Below, piece by piece: positions 24,670 through 32,278 of a DNA stretch of 64,000 nucleotides. The notes below the pieces were generated by a model. It did no database searches. It saw only the letters and a list, made by a program, of their open reading frames with translations, and was not told the DNA's origin. The DNA is from JBBSBL01 sp046330255 (GTDB lineage: Bacteria; Actinomycetota; Thermoleophilia; Solirubrobacterales; Solirubrobacteraceae). Where the stretch lies: the NCBI GenBank assembly GCA_046330255.1, contig JAXLTC010000001.1, forward strand, positions 744,001 through 808,000. The letters are read 5' to 3'. Position numbers and translations under genes: made by a program. Numbering within the stretch: position 1 is the stretch's first letter; each line of letters starts with the position of its first letter.

Positions 24670-25325
24670 TGGCGGGACGGGAGATCCGCGCCGCCGTCGT
24701 CGCCGTGGTCGGGTTCACGATCCTGCTCGGCCTCGCCTACCCGCTGGTCGTCACCGGGCTGGGCGGGCTGCTGTTCCCCGGCGCCGCCGGAGGCAGCCGC
24801 GTCAGCGCGGGCGGGCACGAGGTCGGGTCACGCCTGATCGGGCAGGGCTTCACCCGTCCGGTGCTGGGGCGCAACGGCCGGCCCAAGCGGGACTCCGACG
24901 GCAACCCCGTGCTCGTGGCGGACCGGCGCTACTTCCAGAGCCGGCCGTCGGCGACCGGCTACTCGGCCGACGCGACGGCGTTCTCAAACCTCGGTCCCAA
25001 CTCGGTGGAGCTGCGCGGCCGGCTCGAGCGCAACGCCGCGGCCTACCTCGCGCTCGAGCGCCCGTACGACCACGCCCTGACCCGCGCGGACGTCCCCGGC
25101 GACGCCGTCTTCACCTCGGGGTCCAACGTCGACCCGCAGATCTCGACGGCCAACGCCCACATCCAGGCCCACCGCGTGGCGGCGGTCCGGCGCCTGCCGC
25201 TCGCCGAGGTGCTCGCTCAGGTGCGCGACCACACCGACGGGCGCGGGCTCGGCGTCCTCGGCGAGCCCGCGGTCAACGTGCTCGAGCTCAACCTCGCCCT
25301 CGACGGCATGGAGCGGCGGGGATGA
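24669..25325 (+). CDS. kdpC: potassium-transporting ATPase subunit KdpC
   Basis: A 218-residue subunit with one N-terminal membrane helix (about residues 8-35) and an extracytoplasmic domain: YFQSRPSATGYSADAT, SNLGPNSVEL, DAVFTSGSNVDPQIS and the C-terminal ELNLALD. KdpC raises the apparent K+ affinity of the complex. In the canonical kdpFABC order this gene follows kdpB; here it precedes it, with ATG overlapping the kdpA stop by one base and its own stop overlapping the kdpB start by four (ATGA). Confidence 0.95.
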   Translation: MAGREIRAAVVAVVGFTILLGLAYPLVVTGLGGLLFPGAAGGSRVSAGGHEVGSRLIGQGFTRPVLGRNGRPKRDSDGNPVLVADRRYFQSRPSATGYSADATAFSNLGPNSVELRGRLERNAAAYLALERPYDHALTRADVPGDAVFTSGSNVDPQISTANAHIQAHRVAAVRRLPLAEVLAQVRDHTDGRGLGVLGEPAVNVLELNLALDGMERRG

Positions 25326-27385
25326 CCGGGCGGTCCGGCCGCGGCCCGGCCGGGCGCGATGTCTTGGCGCCGGCGCTGCTCGACGCCGCGCGCAAGCTCG
25401 ACCCGCGCGCGCTCGTGCGCAACCCGGTGATGTTCGTGGTCGAGATCGGCGCGGTCCTGACCACGGTGATCTGGGTGCTGGACCTCGCCGGAGCGCCGCT
25501 GTCGGGGACGGGCGACGACCCCGCGTGGTACGTGGTGACGGTCGCGGTCTGGCTGTGGCTCACCGTGCTCTTCGGCAACTTCGCCGAGGCGCTCGCGGAG
25601 GGGCGCGGGAAGGCGCAGGCCGCCTCGCTGCGCTCGATGCGCAGCGACACCGTCGCGCGCCTCGCCGACGGGACCGAGCGCTCCGCGAGCGAGCTGCGCC
25701 GCGGCGACGTGGTGATCGTCGAGACCGGCGAGCTGATCCCCGGAGACGGCACCGTCATCGAGGGCATCGCCTCCGTGGACGAGTCCGCGATCACCGGCGA
25801 GTCGGCGCCCGTCATCCGCGAGGCCGGCGGCGACCGCAGCGCCGTGACCGGCGGCACGCGCGTGCTCTCCGACCGCATCGTGGTCGAGATCACCCAGGAG
25901 CCCGGCGCGAGCTTCCTGGATCGCATGATCGGGCTGGTCGAGGGCGCCGACCGACGCAAGACGCCCAACGAGGTCGCGCTCGGCATCCTGCTCGCCGGCC
26001 TGACGATCATCTTCCTGCTCGTGGTGGTGTCGCTGCGCCCGTTCGCGGCCGCGGCCGGGACCGTCGTGTCGTTCGCGACGCTCGTGTCGCTGCTCGTCGC
26101 GCTGATCCCGACCACGATCGGCGCGCTGCTCTCCGCGATCGGCATCGCGGGCATGGACCGGCTCGTGCGCCGCAACGTGCTCGCGCTCTCGGGGCGCTCG
26201 GTCGAGGCGTCGGGGGACGTCGACGTCCTGCTGCTCGACAAGACGGGGACGATCACGCTCGGCAACCGCCAGGCGACCGACCTGGTTCCGATGCCGGGAG
26301 TGCCCGAGGCCGAGCTGGCCGAGGCCGCGCAGCTCGCCTCGCTGGCGGACGAGACGCCCGAGGGGCGCTCGATCGTCGTGCTCGCCAAGCAGTACGGGAT
26401 CCGCGAGCGCACGCTGGCGCCGGATCACGCCGAGTTCGTGCCGTTCAGCGCCGAGACCCGGATGAGCGGGGTCGACCTGGCGGGCCAGCGCCTGCGCAAG
26501 GGAGCCGGCGACGCGATCGAGCGCTTCGTGGCGACCGCGGGAGGATCTCCTCCCCCGGAGCTGCGCGTTGAGCTCGACCGCGTGGCGACGGAGGGCGGGA
26601 CACCCCTGGCGGTAGCCCGCGACGAGCACGTGCTCGGCGTGGTCCACCTCAAGGACGTCGTCAAGGAGGGCATGCGCCACCGCTTCGACCAGCTGCGCGC
26701 GATGGGCATCCGGACGGTGATGGTCACGGGCGACAACCGCCTGACCGCCGCGAAGATCGGCGAGGAGGCGGGCGTCGACGACGTGCTCGCGGAGGCCACG
26801 CCCGAGGCGAAGCTGGCGCTGATCCGCCGCGAGCAGGAGCAGGGCCGGCTGGTGGCGATGACCGGCGACGGGACCAACGACGCGCCCGCGCTCGCCCAGG
26901 CTGACGTCGGGGTCGCGATGAACACGGGCACTCAGGCGGCGCGCGAGGCGGGAAACATGGTCGACCTCGACTCGAACCCCACGAAGCTGATCGAGATCGT
27001 CGAGGTCGGCAAGCAGCTGCTGATCACGCGCGGCGCGCTGACGACGTTCTCGATCGCGAACGACGTGGCCAAGTACTTCGCGATCCTGCCCGCGATCTTC
27101 GCCGCCACCTACGCCGCCGCCGGCGCCCGGCGCGGTCCGCTGGAGGCGCTCAACGTCATGGATCTCGGCAGCCCGCGGTCGGCGATCATCTCGGCGATCG
27201 TCTTCAACGCGCTGGTGATCCCGGCGCTGGTCCCGCTCGCGCTGCGGGGCGTGCGCTACCGCGCCGCCGGAGCGACCGCCCTCCTGCGCCGCAACCTGCT
27301 CCTGTACGGGGTCGGCGGCCTGATCGCGCCCTTCGTCGGGATCAAGCTGATCGACCTGGTCATCCACAACCTGCTCGGGGCGTGA
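25322..27385 (+). CDS. kdpB: potassium-transporting P-type ATPase subunit KdpB
   Basis: A 687-residue P-type ATPase, the energising subunit. Phosphorylated Asp D306 in LLDKTGTITLGNR, actuator motif ITGESAPV (whose Ser is the inhibitory phosphorylation site in E. coli), nucleotide domain with RKGAGDAIERF, hinge MVTGDNRLTAAK and MTGDGTNDAPAL, then ANDVAKYFAI and the late segment LNVMDLGSPRSAI. Length and motifs are normal. It is translationally coupled to kdpC and followed 66 bases later by the KdpD sensor-domain gene. Confidence 0.96.
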   Translation: MTGRSGRGPAGRDVLAPALLDAARKLDPRALVRNPVMFVVEIGAVLTTVIWVLDLAGAPLSGTGDDPAWYVVTVAVWLWLTVLFGNFAEALAEGRGKAQAASLRSMRSDTVARLADGTERSASELRRGDVVIVETGELIPGDGTVIEGIASVDESAITGESAPVIREAGGDRSAVTGGTRVLSDRIVVEITQEPGASFLDRMIGLVEGADRRKTPNEVALGILLAGLTIIFLLVVVSLRPFAAAAGTVVSFATLVSLLVALIPTTIGALLSAIGIAGMDRLVRRNVLALSGRSVEASGDVDVLLLDKTGTITLGNRQATDLVPMPGVPEAELAEAAQLASLADETPEGRSIVVLAKQYGIRERTLAPDHAEFVPFSAETRMSGVDLAGQRLRKGAGDAIERFVATAGGSPPPELRVELDRVATEGGTPLAVARDEHVLGVVHLKDVVKEGMRHRFDQLRAMGIRTVMVTGDNRLTAAKIGEEAGVDDVLAEATPEAKLALIRREQEQGRLVAMTGDGTNDAPALAQADVGVAMNTGTQAAREAGNMVDLDSNPTKLIEIVEVGKQLLITRGALTTFSIANDVAKYFAILPAIFAATYAAAGARRGPLEALNVMDLGSPRSAIISAIVFNALVIPALVPLALRGVRYRAAGATALLRRNLLLYGVGGLIAPFVGIKLIDLVIHNLLGA

Positions 27386-27451
27386 GCCGGCATGTCGCCG
27401 CGCCGCGACGCCTGAGGGCGGCCGGGGTCGCGGCCCCGCCATCATCCCGTC

Positions 27452-28561
27452 ATGCCGCGCGGCAGGCACAAGGTGTTCCTCGGAATGGCGGCGGGAGTCG
27501 GCAAGACCTACCGGATGCTGCAGGAGGGGCGCGCCGAGCTGGCCTCCGGCCGCGACGTGGCGATCGGGTACCTCGAGGCCCACGGCCGCGCTGAGACCGC
27601 GGCTCAGGCGCGGGGCCTGGAGGTCGTGCCACGGCGCCGGGTCGCCTACAGGAACGTCGTCCTCGAGGAGATGGACCTCCCGGGGGTGCTGGCCCGGATG
27701 CCCGAGCTGTGCCTGATCGACGAGCTGGCACACACGAACGCGCCCGGCCTCGAGCACGACAAGCGCTACGAGGATGTCGAGGAGGTCCTGGACAGCGGGA
27801 TCGACGTCTTCTCGACGCTCAACGTGCAGCACCTGGAGAGCCTCAACGACCGGGTCGCCGAGCTCACCGAGACCGTCGTGCGCGAGACGATCCCCGACGC
27901 GATCGTCGGCTCTGCCGACGAGATCGTGCTCGTCGACCTCACGCCCGAGGCGCTCCTGGAGCGGTTGCAGGCCGGAAAGGTGTATCCGGCAGAGCGCGTC
28001 CCCGCCGCGCTGAACAACTTCTTCCGGATCGAGAACCTCGCCGCGCTGCGCGAGGTCGCGCTGCGCCAGGTGGCCGAGGACGTCGAGGCGAAGCGCCTGG
28101 TGCGCGAGCCGGAGGCCGGCCGCCCCGAGCGTCTCGGCGCCCGCGGCGGCAGCGAGCCGGTCGGCGAGCGGGTGCTCGCGCTCGTGGCGCTGCGCCCCCG
28201 CTCGCAGCGGGTGGTGCGCCGCGCGTGGCGCTCGGCGCAGCGGCTCGGCGCCGAGCTCGACCTGCTGGTGGTTCGCCCGGCCGCGCAGCGCGCGAGCGCC
28301 GAGGAGCGCGACATGCTCGAGGCGATGCGCCGGCTCGCCGCGATGCTCGGGGCCCGCCTGCTCGTCGAGGAGGGCGACGACGTGGCCGACGTGGCGGCCA
28401 GGGTCGCCCGCGAGCGCGGCACCACCTACCTGATCATGGGGACCCCGGCCCGGCGCAGCGGGCGCGCTCGGCTGCGCGAGCCGGTGCCGATGCGGTTGCT
28501 GCGGCGGCTGCCGGGAGTCGACGTCCGCATCGTCGCCGACCGGCCCAAAGCGGACGGGTGA
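27452..28561 (+). CDS. stand-alone KdpD N-terminal sensor domain plus Usp domain
   Basis: A 369-residue soluble protein equal to the N-terminal half of KdpD. The KdpD domain starts with HKVFLGMAAGVGKTYRML (Walker A) and continues with ASGRDVAIGYLEAHGR, LIDELAHTNAPG and DVFSTLNVQHLESLND; a Usp-like domain follows from about residue 235 (RVLALVALRPRSQRVVRRAW to TYLIMGTPARRSG). It has no membrane helix, HisKA or ATPase kinase domain; these are in the gene at 20509. Probably the potassium/ATP-sensing half acting in trans. Its stop overlaps the next start by one base. Confidence 0.9.
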   Translation: MPRGRHKVFLGMAAGVGKTYRMLQEGRAELASGRDVAIGYLEAHGRAETAAQARGLEVVPRRRVAYRNVVLEEMDLPGVLARMPELCLIDELAHTNAPGLEHDKRYEDVEEVLDSGIDVFSTLNVQHLESLNDRVAELTETVVRETIPDAIVGSADEIVLVDLTPEALLERLQAGKVYPAERVPAALNNFFRIENLAALREVALRQVAEDVEAKRLVREPEAGRPERLGARGGSEPVGERVLALVALRPRSQRVVRRAWRSAQRLGAELDLLVVRPAAQRASAEERDMLEAMRRLAAMLGARLLVEEGDDVADVAARVARERGTTYLIMGTPARRSGRARLREPVPMRLLRRLPGVDVRIVADRPKADG

Positions 28562-29112
28562 TGGCCCTCGCCGCGCTGATCGCGGGGTTCGCGGCCGGCG
28601 TGTGCGTCGCCGTGGCGGTCGTCATCGCGCGCCGCCGCATCGGCCTGGGCCGCCGCGCCCGGCGCATCGCATTTCCCTTCGTCGGCGCCCGCCTCTCGGA
28701 GCGCGCGCTGAGCGCGGCGCTGCGGCTTGCGCGCGCCGAGAGCGCGACGCTCGTGCCGATCTACCTGGTGTCGGTTCCCCGCCACCTCCCACTGGACTCC
28801 GCGCAGCCGCGCGAGGCCGAGATCGCGCTCACGATGCTCGAGGCGGTCGAGCGCCGGGCCGCACGGGCCGAGGTCGCGGTCGACGCGCGCGTGGAGCGCG
28901 GGCGCTCCGTTCGCCACGCGCTGCACGCCGCGGCGGCGAACGAGCGCTTCGATCGCATGGTCGTCGCCGCGTCCGGCAACGGCGCCGACGGCTTCTCCGC
29001 GGCCGACGTCGCCTGGCTGCTCGGCGCCGTGCGCGAGGAGGTGCTGGTGGTGCGTCCGCGCGTCGGGGAGGCGTCCGGCGAGGCGGGAGGCGACCCCGAC
29101 GGGGGCGGCTGA
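28561..29112 (+). CDS. membrane-anchored universal stress (Usp) domain protein
   Basis: A 183-residue protein with an N-terminal helix (LAALIAGFAAGVCVAVAVVI, residues 3-22) and a Usp-like alpha/beta domain: RIAFPFVGARLSERAL, ESATLVPIYLV, ALTMLEAVERRA, DARVERGRSVRHAL, FDRMVVAASG and the last strand EVLVVRP. The ATP loop G2xG9GS/T is not clearly present. One-base overlap with the preceding gene makes it the last gene of the kdp locus, so a role in K+ or osmotic signalling is inferred. Confidence 0.72.
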   Translation: MALAALIAGFAAGVCVAVAVVIARRRIGLGRRARRIAFPFVGARLSERALSAALRLARAESATLVPIYLVSVPRHLPLDSAQPREAEIALTMLEAVERRAARAEVAVDARVERGRSVRHALHAAAANERFDRMVVAASGNGADGFSAADVAWLLGAVREEVLVVRPRVGEASGEAGGDPDGGG

Positions 29113-29200
29113 CGGAGGCGGGCGGCCCGCTCGCGGCGGCCGTCCTCTCGACTTGGGTATCCGCGCCGGGTGAGCGACAATCACGGGAGAGGCTGATCCG

Positions 29201-29689
29201 ATGCGACCCGCGATTGGCGATCACGGCGATCCGCTTCCCGGCGCCGACCCCCGCCCGGGAGGCGCCGCCCTGCACCTGCGGGTGCTGCTGCGGCGCGACC
29301 GGCTGGACGAGGCGCTGGCGCGCCGCGCGCGCCCCGGCGACGACCCCGCGCAGCGCTTGCGCGCCGCGCAGCTCCTGCAGGCGAGCGAGCGCCGCCGCGT
29401 GGCGCGCGGCCTGCGCTCCGCGCTCGCCTCCACGGAGCACCCGCCGGTCGGATGGAACGCCCGGATACCGGTCGCCGCGCGGGCCGTGCGGCTCGGCCGG
29501 CCGGCGCTGGAGCGGCTCGCGTCGCGGCTCGGTAGTGCGGCGCCGGTGAGCGCGCGCGGCGTCGCGCAGGCCCGGCTGCTGCTGACCGATGGCACCGGGC
29601 CCCTGTACCGCGACGAGGACCCCGATCGCCTGCGCGACGCCGCCCTCGACGCGCTGCGCGCCCTGGACCCGCCCGCGGGCCAGGCCTGA
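29201..29689 (+). CDS. hypothetical protein, lineage-type family (162 residues)
   Basis: No named domain recognised. The layout resembles an actinobacterial family I recall only as hypothetical: an N-terminal Leu/Arg-rich helical part (LDEALARRARPGDDPAQRLR, AAQLLQASERRRVARGLR), a middle VGWNARIPVAARAVRLGR, and a conserved-looking end with VAQARLLLTDGTGPLYRDED. No signal peptide or membrane helix. ATG 29201 follows GGGAGAGG by about 9 bases. It stands alone between the kdp locus and the nucleotidyltransferase pair. Confidence 0.6.
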   Translation: MRPAIGDHGDPLPGADPRPGGAALHLRVLLRRDRLDEALARRARPGDDPAQRLRAAQLLQASERRRVARGLRSALASTEHPPVGWNARIPVAARAVRLGRPALERLASRLGSAAPVSARGVAQARLLLTDGTGPLYRDEDPDRLRDAALDALRALDPPAGQA

Positions 29690-29767
29690 CGCTCGCCGGA
29701 GCGCGGACGGCGGCCGAGCGCACCAGCCGCGCCGCGTGCCGCCGTAGGCTTGGCGCAGGAGCAACCG

Positions 29768-30199
29768 GTGCCTTCCGAGTCCACGCTGAGAGACTGGCTG
29801 GCGGCGCATCCGCCGCCCGACGAGCGCTTCGTCCAGACGCTCGCGAGCGTCGCCGGGCGGGTCCGCGCCGGCGAGGACCTGCGCTTCGCGGTGCGCGAGT
29901 TCCTCGACGAGTTCGCCGTCCGCGGCCATGACGAGCTGCGCGCCGCGGCGCTCGCGGAGCGCCCCGGTCCCACGGGCGACTCGCGTGCCGACGCCTACCT
30001 GGGGGCGCTCGCCGAGCACCTCGCCGCCACCCGGGGCCTCGAGCGCCCGGCATGGGCGACGGAGCCGTCCAGGTTCCTCGACGCGTTCTGGTTCCCGAGC
30101 CCGGTGCCGGGCTTCCGCGCGCTGGCGATCGCCCAGTCCCCCGCCGCGTTCCGCCGGCGCGGGATATTCATCGCCAGGGGCTCGCTGGAGCGCTGCTGA
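29768..30199 (+). CDS. hypothetical protein upstream of nucleotidyltransferase
   Basis: A 143-residue protein I do not recognise. It starts at GTG 29768, with AGGAG six bases upstream; an in-frame TTG at 29750 overlaps a TAGGCT box and is less likely. Features: STLRDWLAAHPPPDERFVQT, an acidic helical middle (RFAVREFLDEFAVRGHDEL), and a C-terminal part with PSRFLDAFWFPSPVPGFR and RRRGIFIARGSLERC. One base separates its stop from the nucleotidyltransferase start, so they form one unit and the product may be the partner of that enzyme. Confidence 0.6.
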   Translation: MPSESTLRDWLAAHPPPDERFVQTLASVAGRVRAGEDLRFAVREFLDEFAVRGHDELRAAALAERPGPTGDSRADAYLGALAEHLAATRGLERPAWATEPSRFLDAFWFPSPVPGFRALAIAQSPAAFRRRGIFIARGSLERC

Positions 30200-30200
30200 G

Positions 30201-30710
30201 GTGGACCGCGACGAGATCCTCGAGACGCTCGGCGAGCTCGCGTCACTGCTGCGCGAGCGGGGCGTCGACGGCGAGATGTACGTGGTCGGAGGGGCCGCGA
30301 TCGCGCTCGCCTACGACGCGCGGCGCTCGACGCGCGACGTGGACGCCGTCTTCGAGCCCAAAGCCGAGATCTACTCGGCCGCCGCCGAGGTGGCGCGGCG
30401 GCGCGACCTTCCGCCGGCGTGGCTCAACGACGCGGTGAAGGGATTCCTCGCGGGCGACGATCCCCAGGCCGCGCCCGTGCTCGACGTGCCCGGGCTTCGC
30501 TGCCTTGCGGCGTCGCCCAGGATCCTGCTCGCCCTGAAGGTGCTCGCGCACCGGGTGGGCGAGGACGAGGACGACGTCCGCCTCCTGGCCGGCGCCTGCG
30601 GGCTCGCGACGGCGGCGGAGATCCTCGAGGCTGCCGAGGAGATCTACGGCGATCGCCTGGACGCGGCGGCGCGCTTCTTCGTCCAGGAGCTGTTCCCGGC
30701 CTCCGGCTGA
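30201..30710 (+). CDS. DUF6036/AbiEii-like nucleotidyltransferase
   Basis: A 169-residue nucleotidyltransferase-fold protein. The active-site pattern is present: VVGGAAIALAYDARRSTRDVD, read as GGAAIALAYDARRST and RDVDAVF, with the Gly-Gly and the Asp-x-Asp pair. A helical C-terminal half (RILLALKVLAHRVGEDEDDV) contains the KxxAxRxxEDxxD motif seen in DUF6036 and AbiEii/MenT relatives. Members of this superfamily act as toxins, antitoxins or tRNA-modifying enzymes. Paired with the preceding unknown gene. GTG start. Which of these roles applies cannot be told from sequence alone. Confidence 0.75.
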   Translation: MDRDEILETLGELASLLRERGVDGEMYVVGGAAIALAYDARRSTRDVDAVFEPKAEIYSAAAEVARRRDLPPAWLNDAVKGFLAGDDPQAAPVLDVPGLRCLAASPRILLALKVLAHRVGEDEDDVRLLAGACGLATAAEILEAAEEIYGDRLDAAARFFVQELFPASG

Positions 30711-30715
30711 CGGGC

Positions 30716-32278
30716 TCAGCCGGAGGCGCGACCGGAATCGGCCATCGCCGGCGGCGGGCCCCACCCGCCGCCGCCCGGCGTGCGGACCTCGAGCAGGTCC
30801 CCGGGCCCCAGCGCCACGCTCGCCTTCGGCGGCAGCGGCTCGCCGTTCAGCGCGTTGGAGCCCGCGGCGCCGGGCTCGCCGCCGTCCGCGCCCGCGGGCC
30901 GGTGGCGCCGGCGGTCGGTCAGCAGCGAGAGCCAACACGGCTCCAGCGCCCGCACCGCGCGCACGATCCCGTCGCCGCCGCGATGGCGGCCCGCGCCCCC
31001 CGTCCCGTAGGCGAGCTCGGCGCGCTCGACGCGCAGCGGGAACTCCAGCTCCAGCGCCTCCACGGGGGTGTTGAGCGTGTTGCTCATGCCGACGTGCACC
31101 CCGGACGGGCCGGGGCCCGCGGCGCTCGCGCCCTGGCCGCCGCCGATCGTCTCGTAGTAGGTCCAGCCCTCGCCGCCGAGCACGACGTTGTTCATCGTTC
31201 CCTGCCCCTGGGCGGGCAGCGGAAGCGCCTGCGAGAGAGCCAGCAGCACGGTGTCCGCGATCCGCTGCGAGGTCTCGACGTTGCCCGCCACGACCGCCGC
31301 GGGCGCCCGCGCGTGCACCACCAGGCCGGGCTCGGCGACGATCCGCAGCGGCGCGTAGGTGCCGGCGTTGACCGGCACGTCCCCCGGTAGCACGACGCGC
31401 AGCGCGAAGCAGCAGGCCGACCGCGTCACCGCGAGCGGGCAGTTGACGTTGCCGGCCACCTGCGGCGCGCTGCCCGCGAAGTCCACGGTCAGCCGCCCGC
31501 CCTCGACCGTGACGGCAACGCGGAGCGGGATGTCGTCCTCGCCGGTCCCGTCGCCCTCGAGCTCGCCGGAGGCCTCGTAGCGCCCGTCCGGGATCGCGGC
31601 GACGGCCTCCAGCGCGCGGCGGGCGGCGTAGTCGCGGACCGCCGCGATGCCGGCGCGGAGCGTCTGCAGCCCGACCCGCCCGGCCAGCTCGGCCAGGCGC
31701 GTCGCGGCGAGCCGGTTGGAGGCGAGCTGGGCCGCGAGGTCGCCGCGGCGCACCGCGGGGGTGCGCACGTTGGCCAGCACCAGCTCGAGCGCCTCGCGCA
31801 CCGTCTCCCCGCCGCGCACCAGCCGCAGCGGCGGCAGCACAAGCCCCTCCTGGTAGATGTCGCGGGAGTCCGCGGGCATCGATCCGGGGCGCATGCCGCC
31901 GACGTCGGAGTGGTGCGCGCGCGTGACCGCGTACGCGAGCCGCCCGTCGCGCGCCTCGACCGGCGAGACGAGCGTGAGGTCCGGGAGGTGGGTGCCGCCC
32001 GTGTAGGGGTCGTTGAGCAGGAACACGTCGCCGGGCTCCGGCTCGCGCTCGATCACCGCCGCCACCGCCTCGGGCATCGCGCCCAGGTGCACCGGGATGT
32101 GCTCGGCCTGAGCGACCAGCTCCCCGGCGCCGTCGAACAGCGCGGCCGAGCAGTCGCGCCGCTCCTTGATGTTCGACGAGTAGGCGCCGCGCACCAGCAG
32201 CGTCCCCATCTCCTCTGCGATCCCGGCCAGCGCCGAGGACAGCACCGAGAGCGTGACCGGGTCGATCGTCGCGCTCAC
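30716..32278 (-). CDS. hyuB: hydantoinase B/5-oxoprolinase family protein
   Basis: A 520-residue subunit of an ATP-dependent N-methylhydantoinase/5-oxoprolinase-type enzyme. Seen: ERRDCSAALFDGAGELVAQA, HIPVHLGAMPEAV, NDPYTGGTHLPDLTLV, RAHHSDVGGMRPGSMP and GTMNNVVLGGEGWTYYETIG. Such enzymes open cyclic amides such as 5-oxoproline or hydantoins together with HyuA. GTG start overlaps the hyuA stop by four bases. The true substrate cannot be assigned. Confidence 0.9.
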   Translation of the reverse strand: MSATIDPVTLSVLSSALAGIAEEMGTLLVRGAYSSNIKERRDCSAALFDGAGELVAQAEHIPVHLGAMPEAVAAVIEREPEPGDVFLLNDPYTGGTHLPDLTLVSPVEARDGRLAYAVTRAHHSDVGGMRPGSMPADSRDIYQEGLVLPPLRLVRGGETVREALELVLANVRTPAVRRGDLAAQLASNRLAATRLAELAGRVGLQTLRAGIAAVRDYAARRALEAVAAIPDGRYEASGELEGDGTGEDDIPLRVAVTVEGGRLTVDFAGSAPQVAGNVNCPLAVTRSACCFALRVVLPGDVPVNAGTYAPLRIVAEPGLVVHARAPAAVVAGNVETSQRIADTVLLALSQALPLPAQGQGTMNNVVLGGEGWTYYETIGGGQGASAAGPGPSGVHVGMSNTLNTPVEALELEFPLRVERAELAYGTGGAGRHRGGDGIVRAVRALEPCWLSLLTDRRRHRPAGADGGEPGAAGSNALNGEPLPPKASVALGPGDLLEVRTPGGGGWGPPPAMADSGRASG

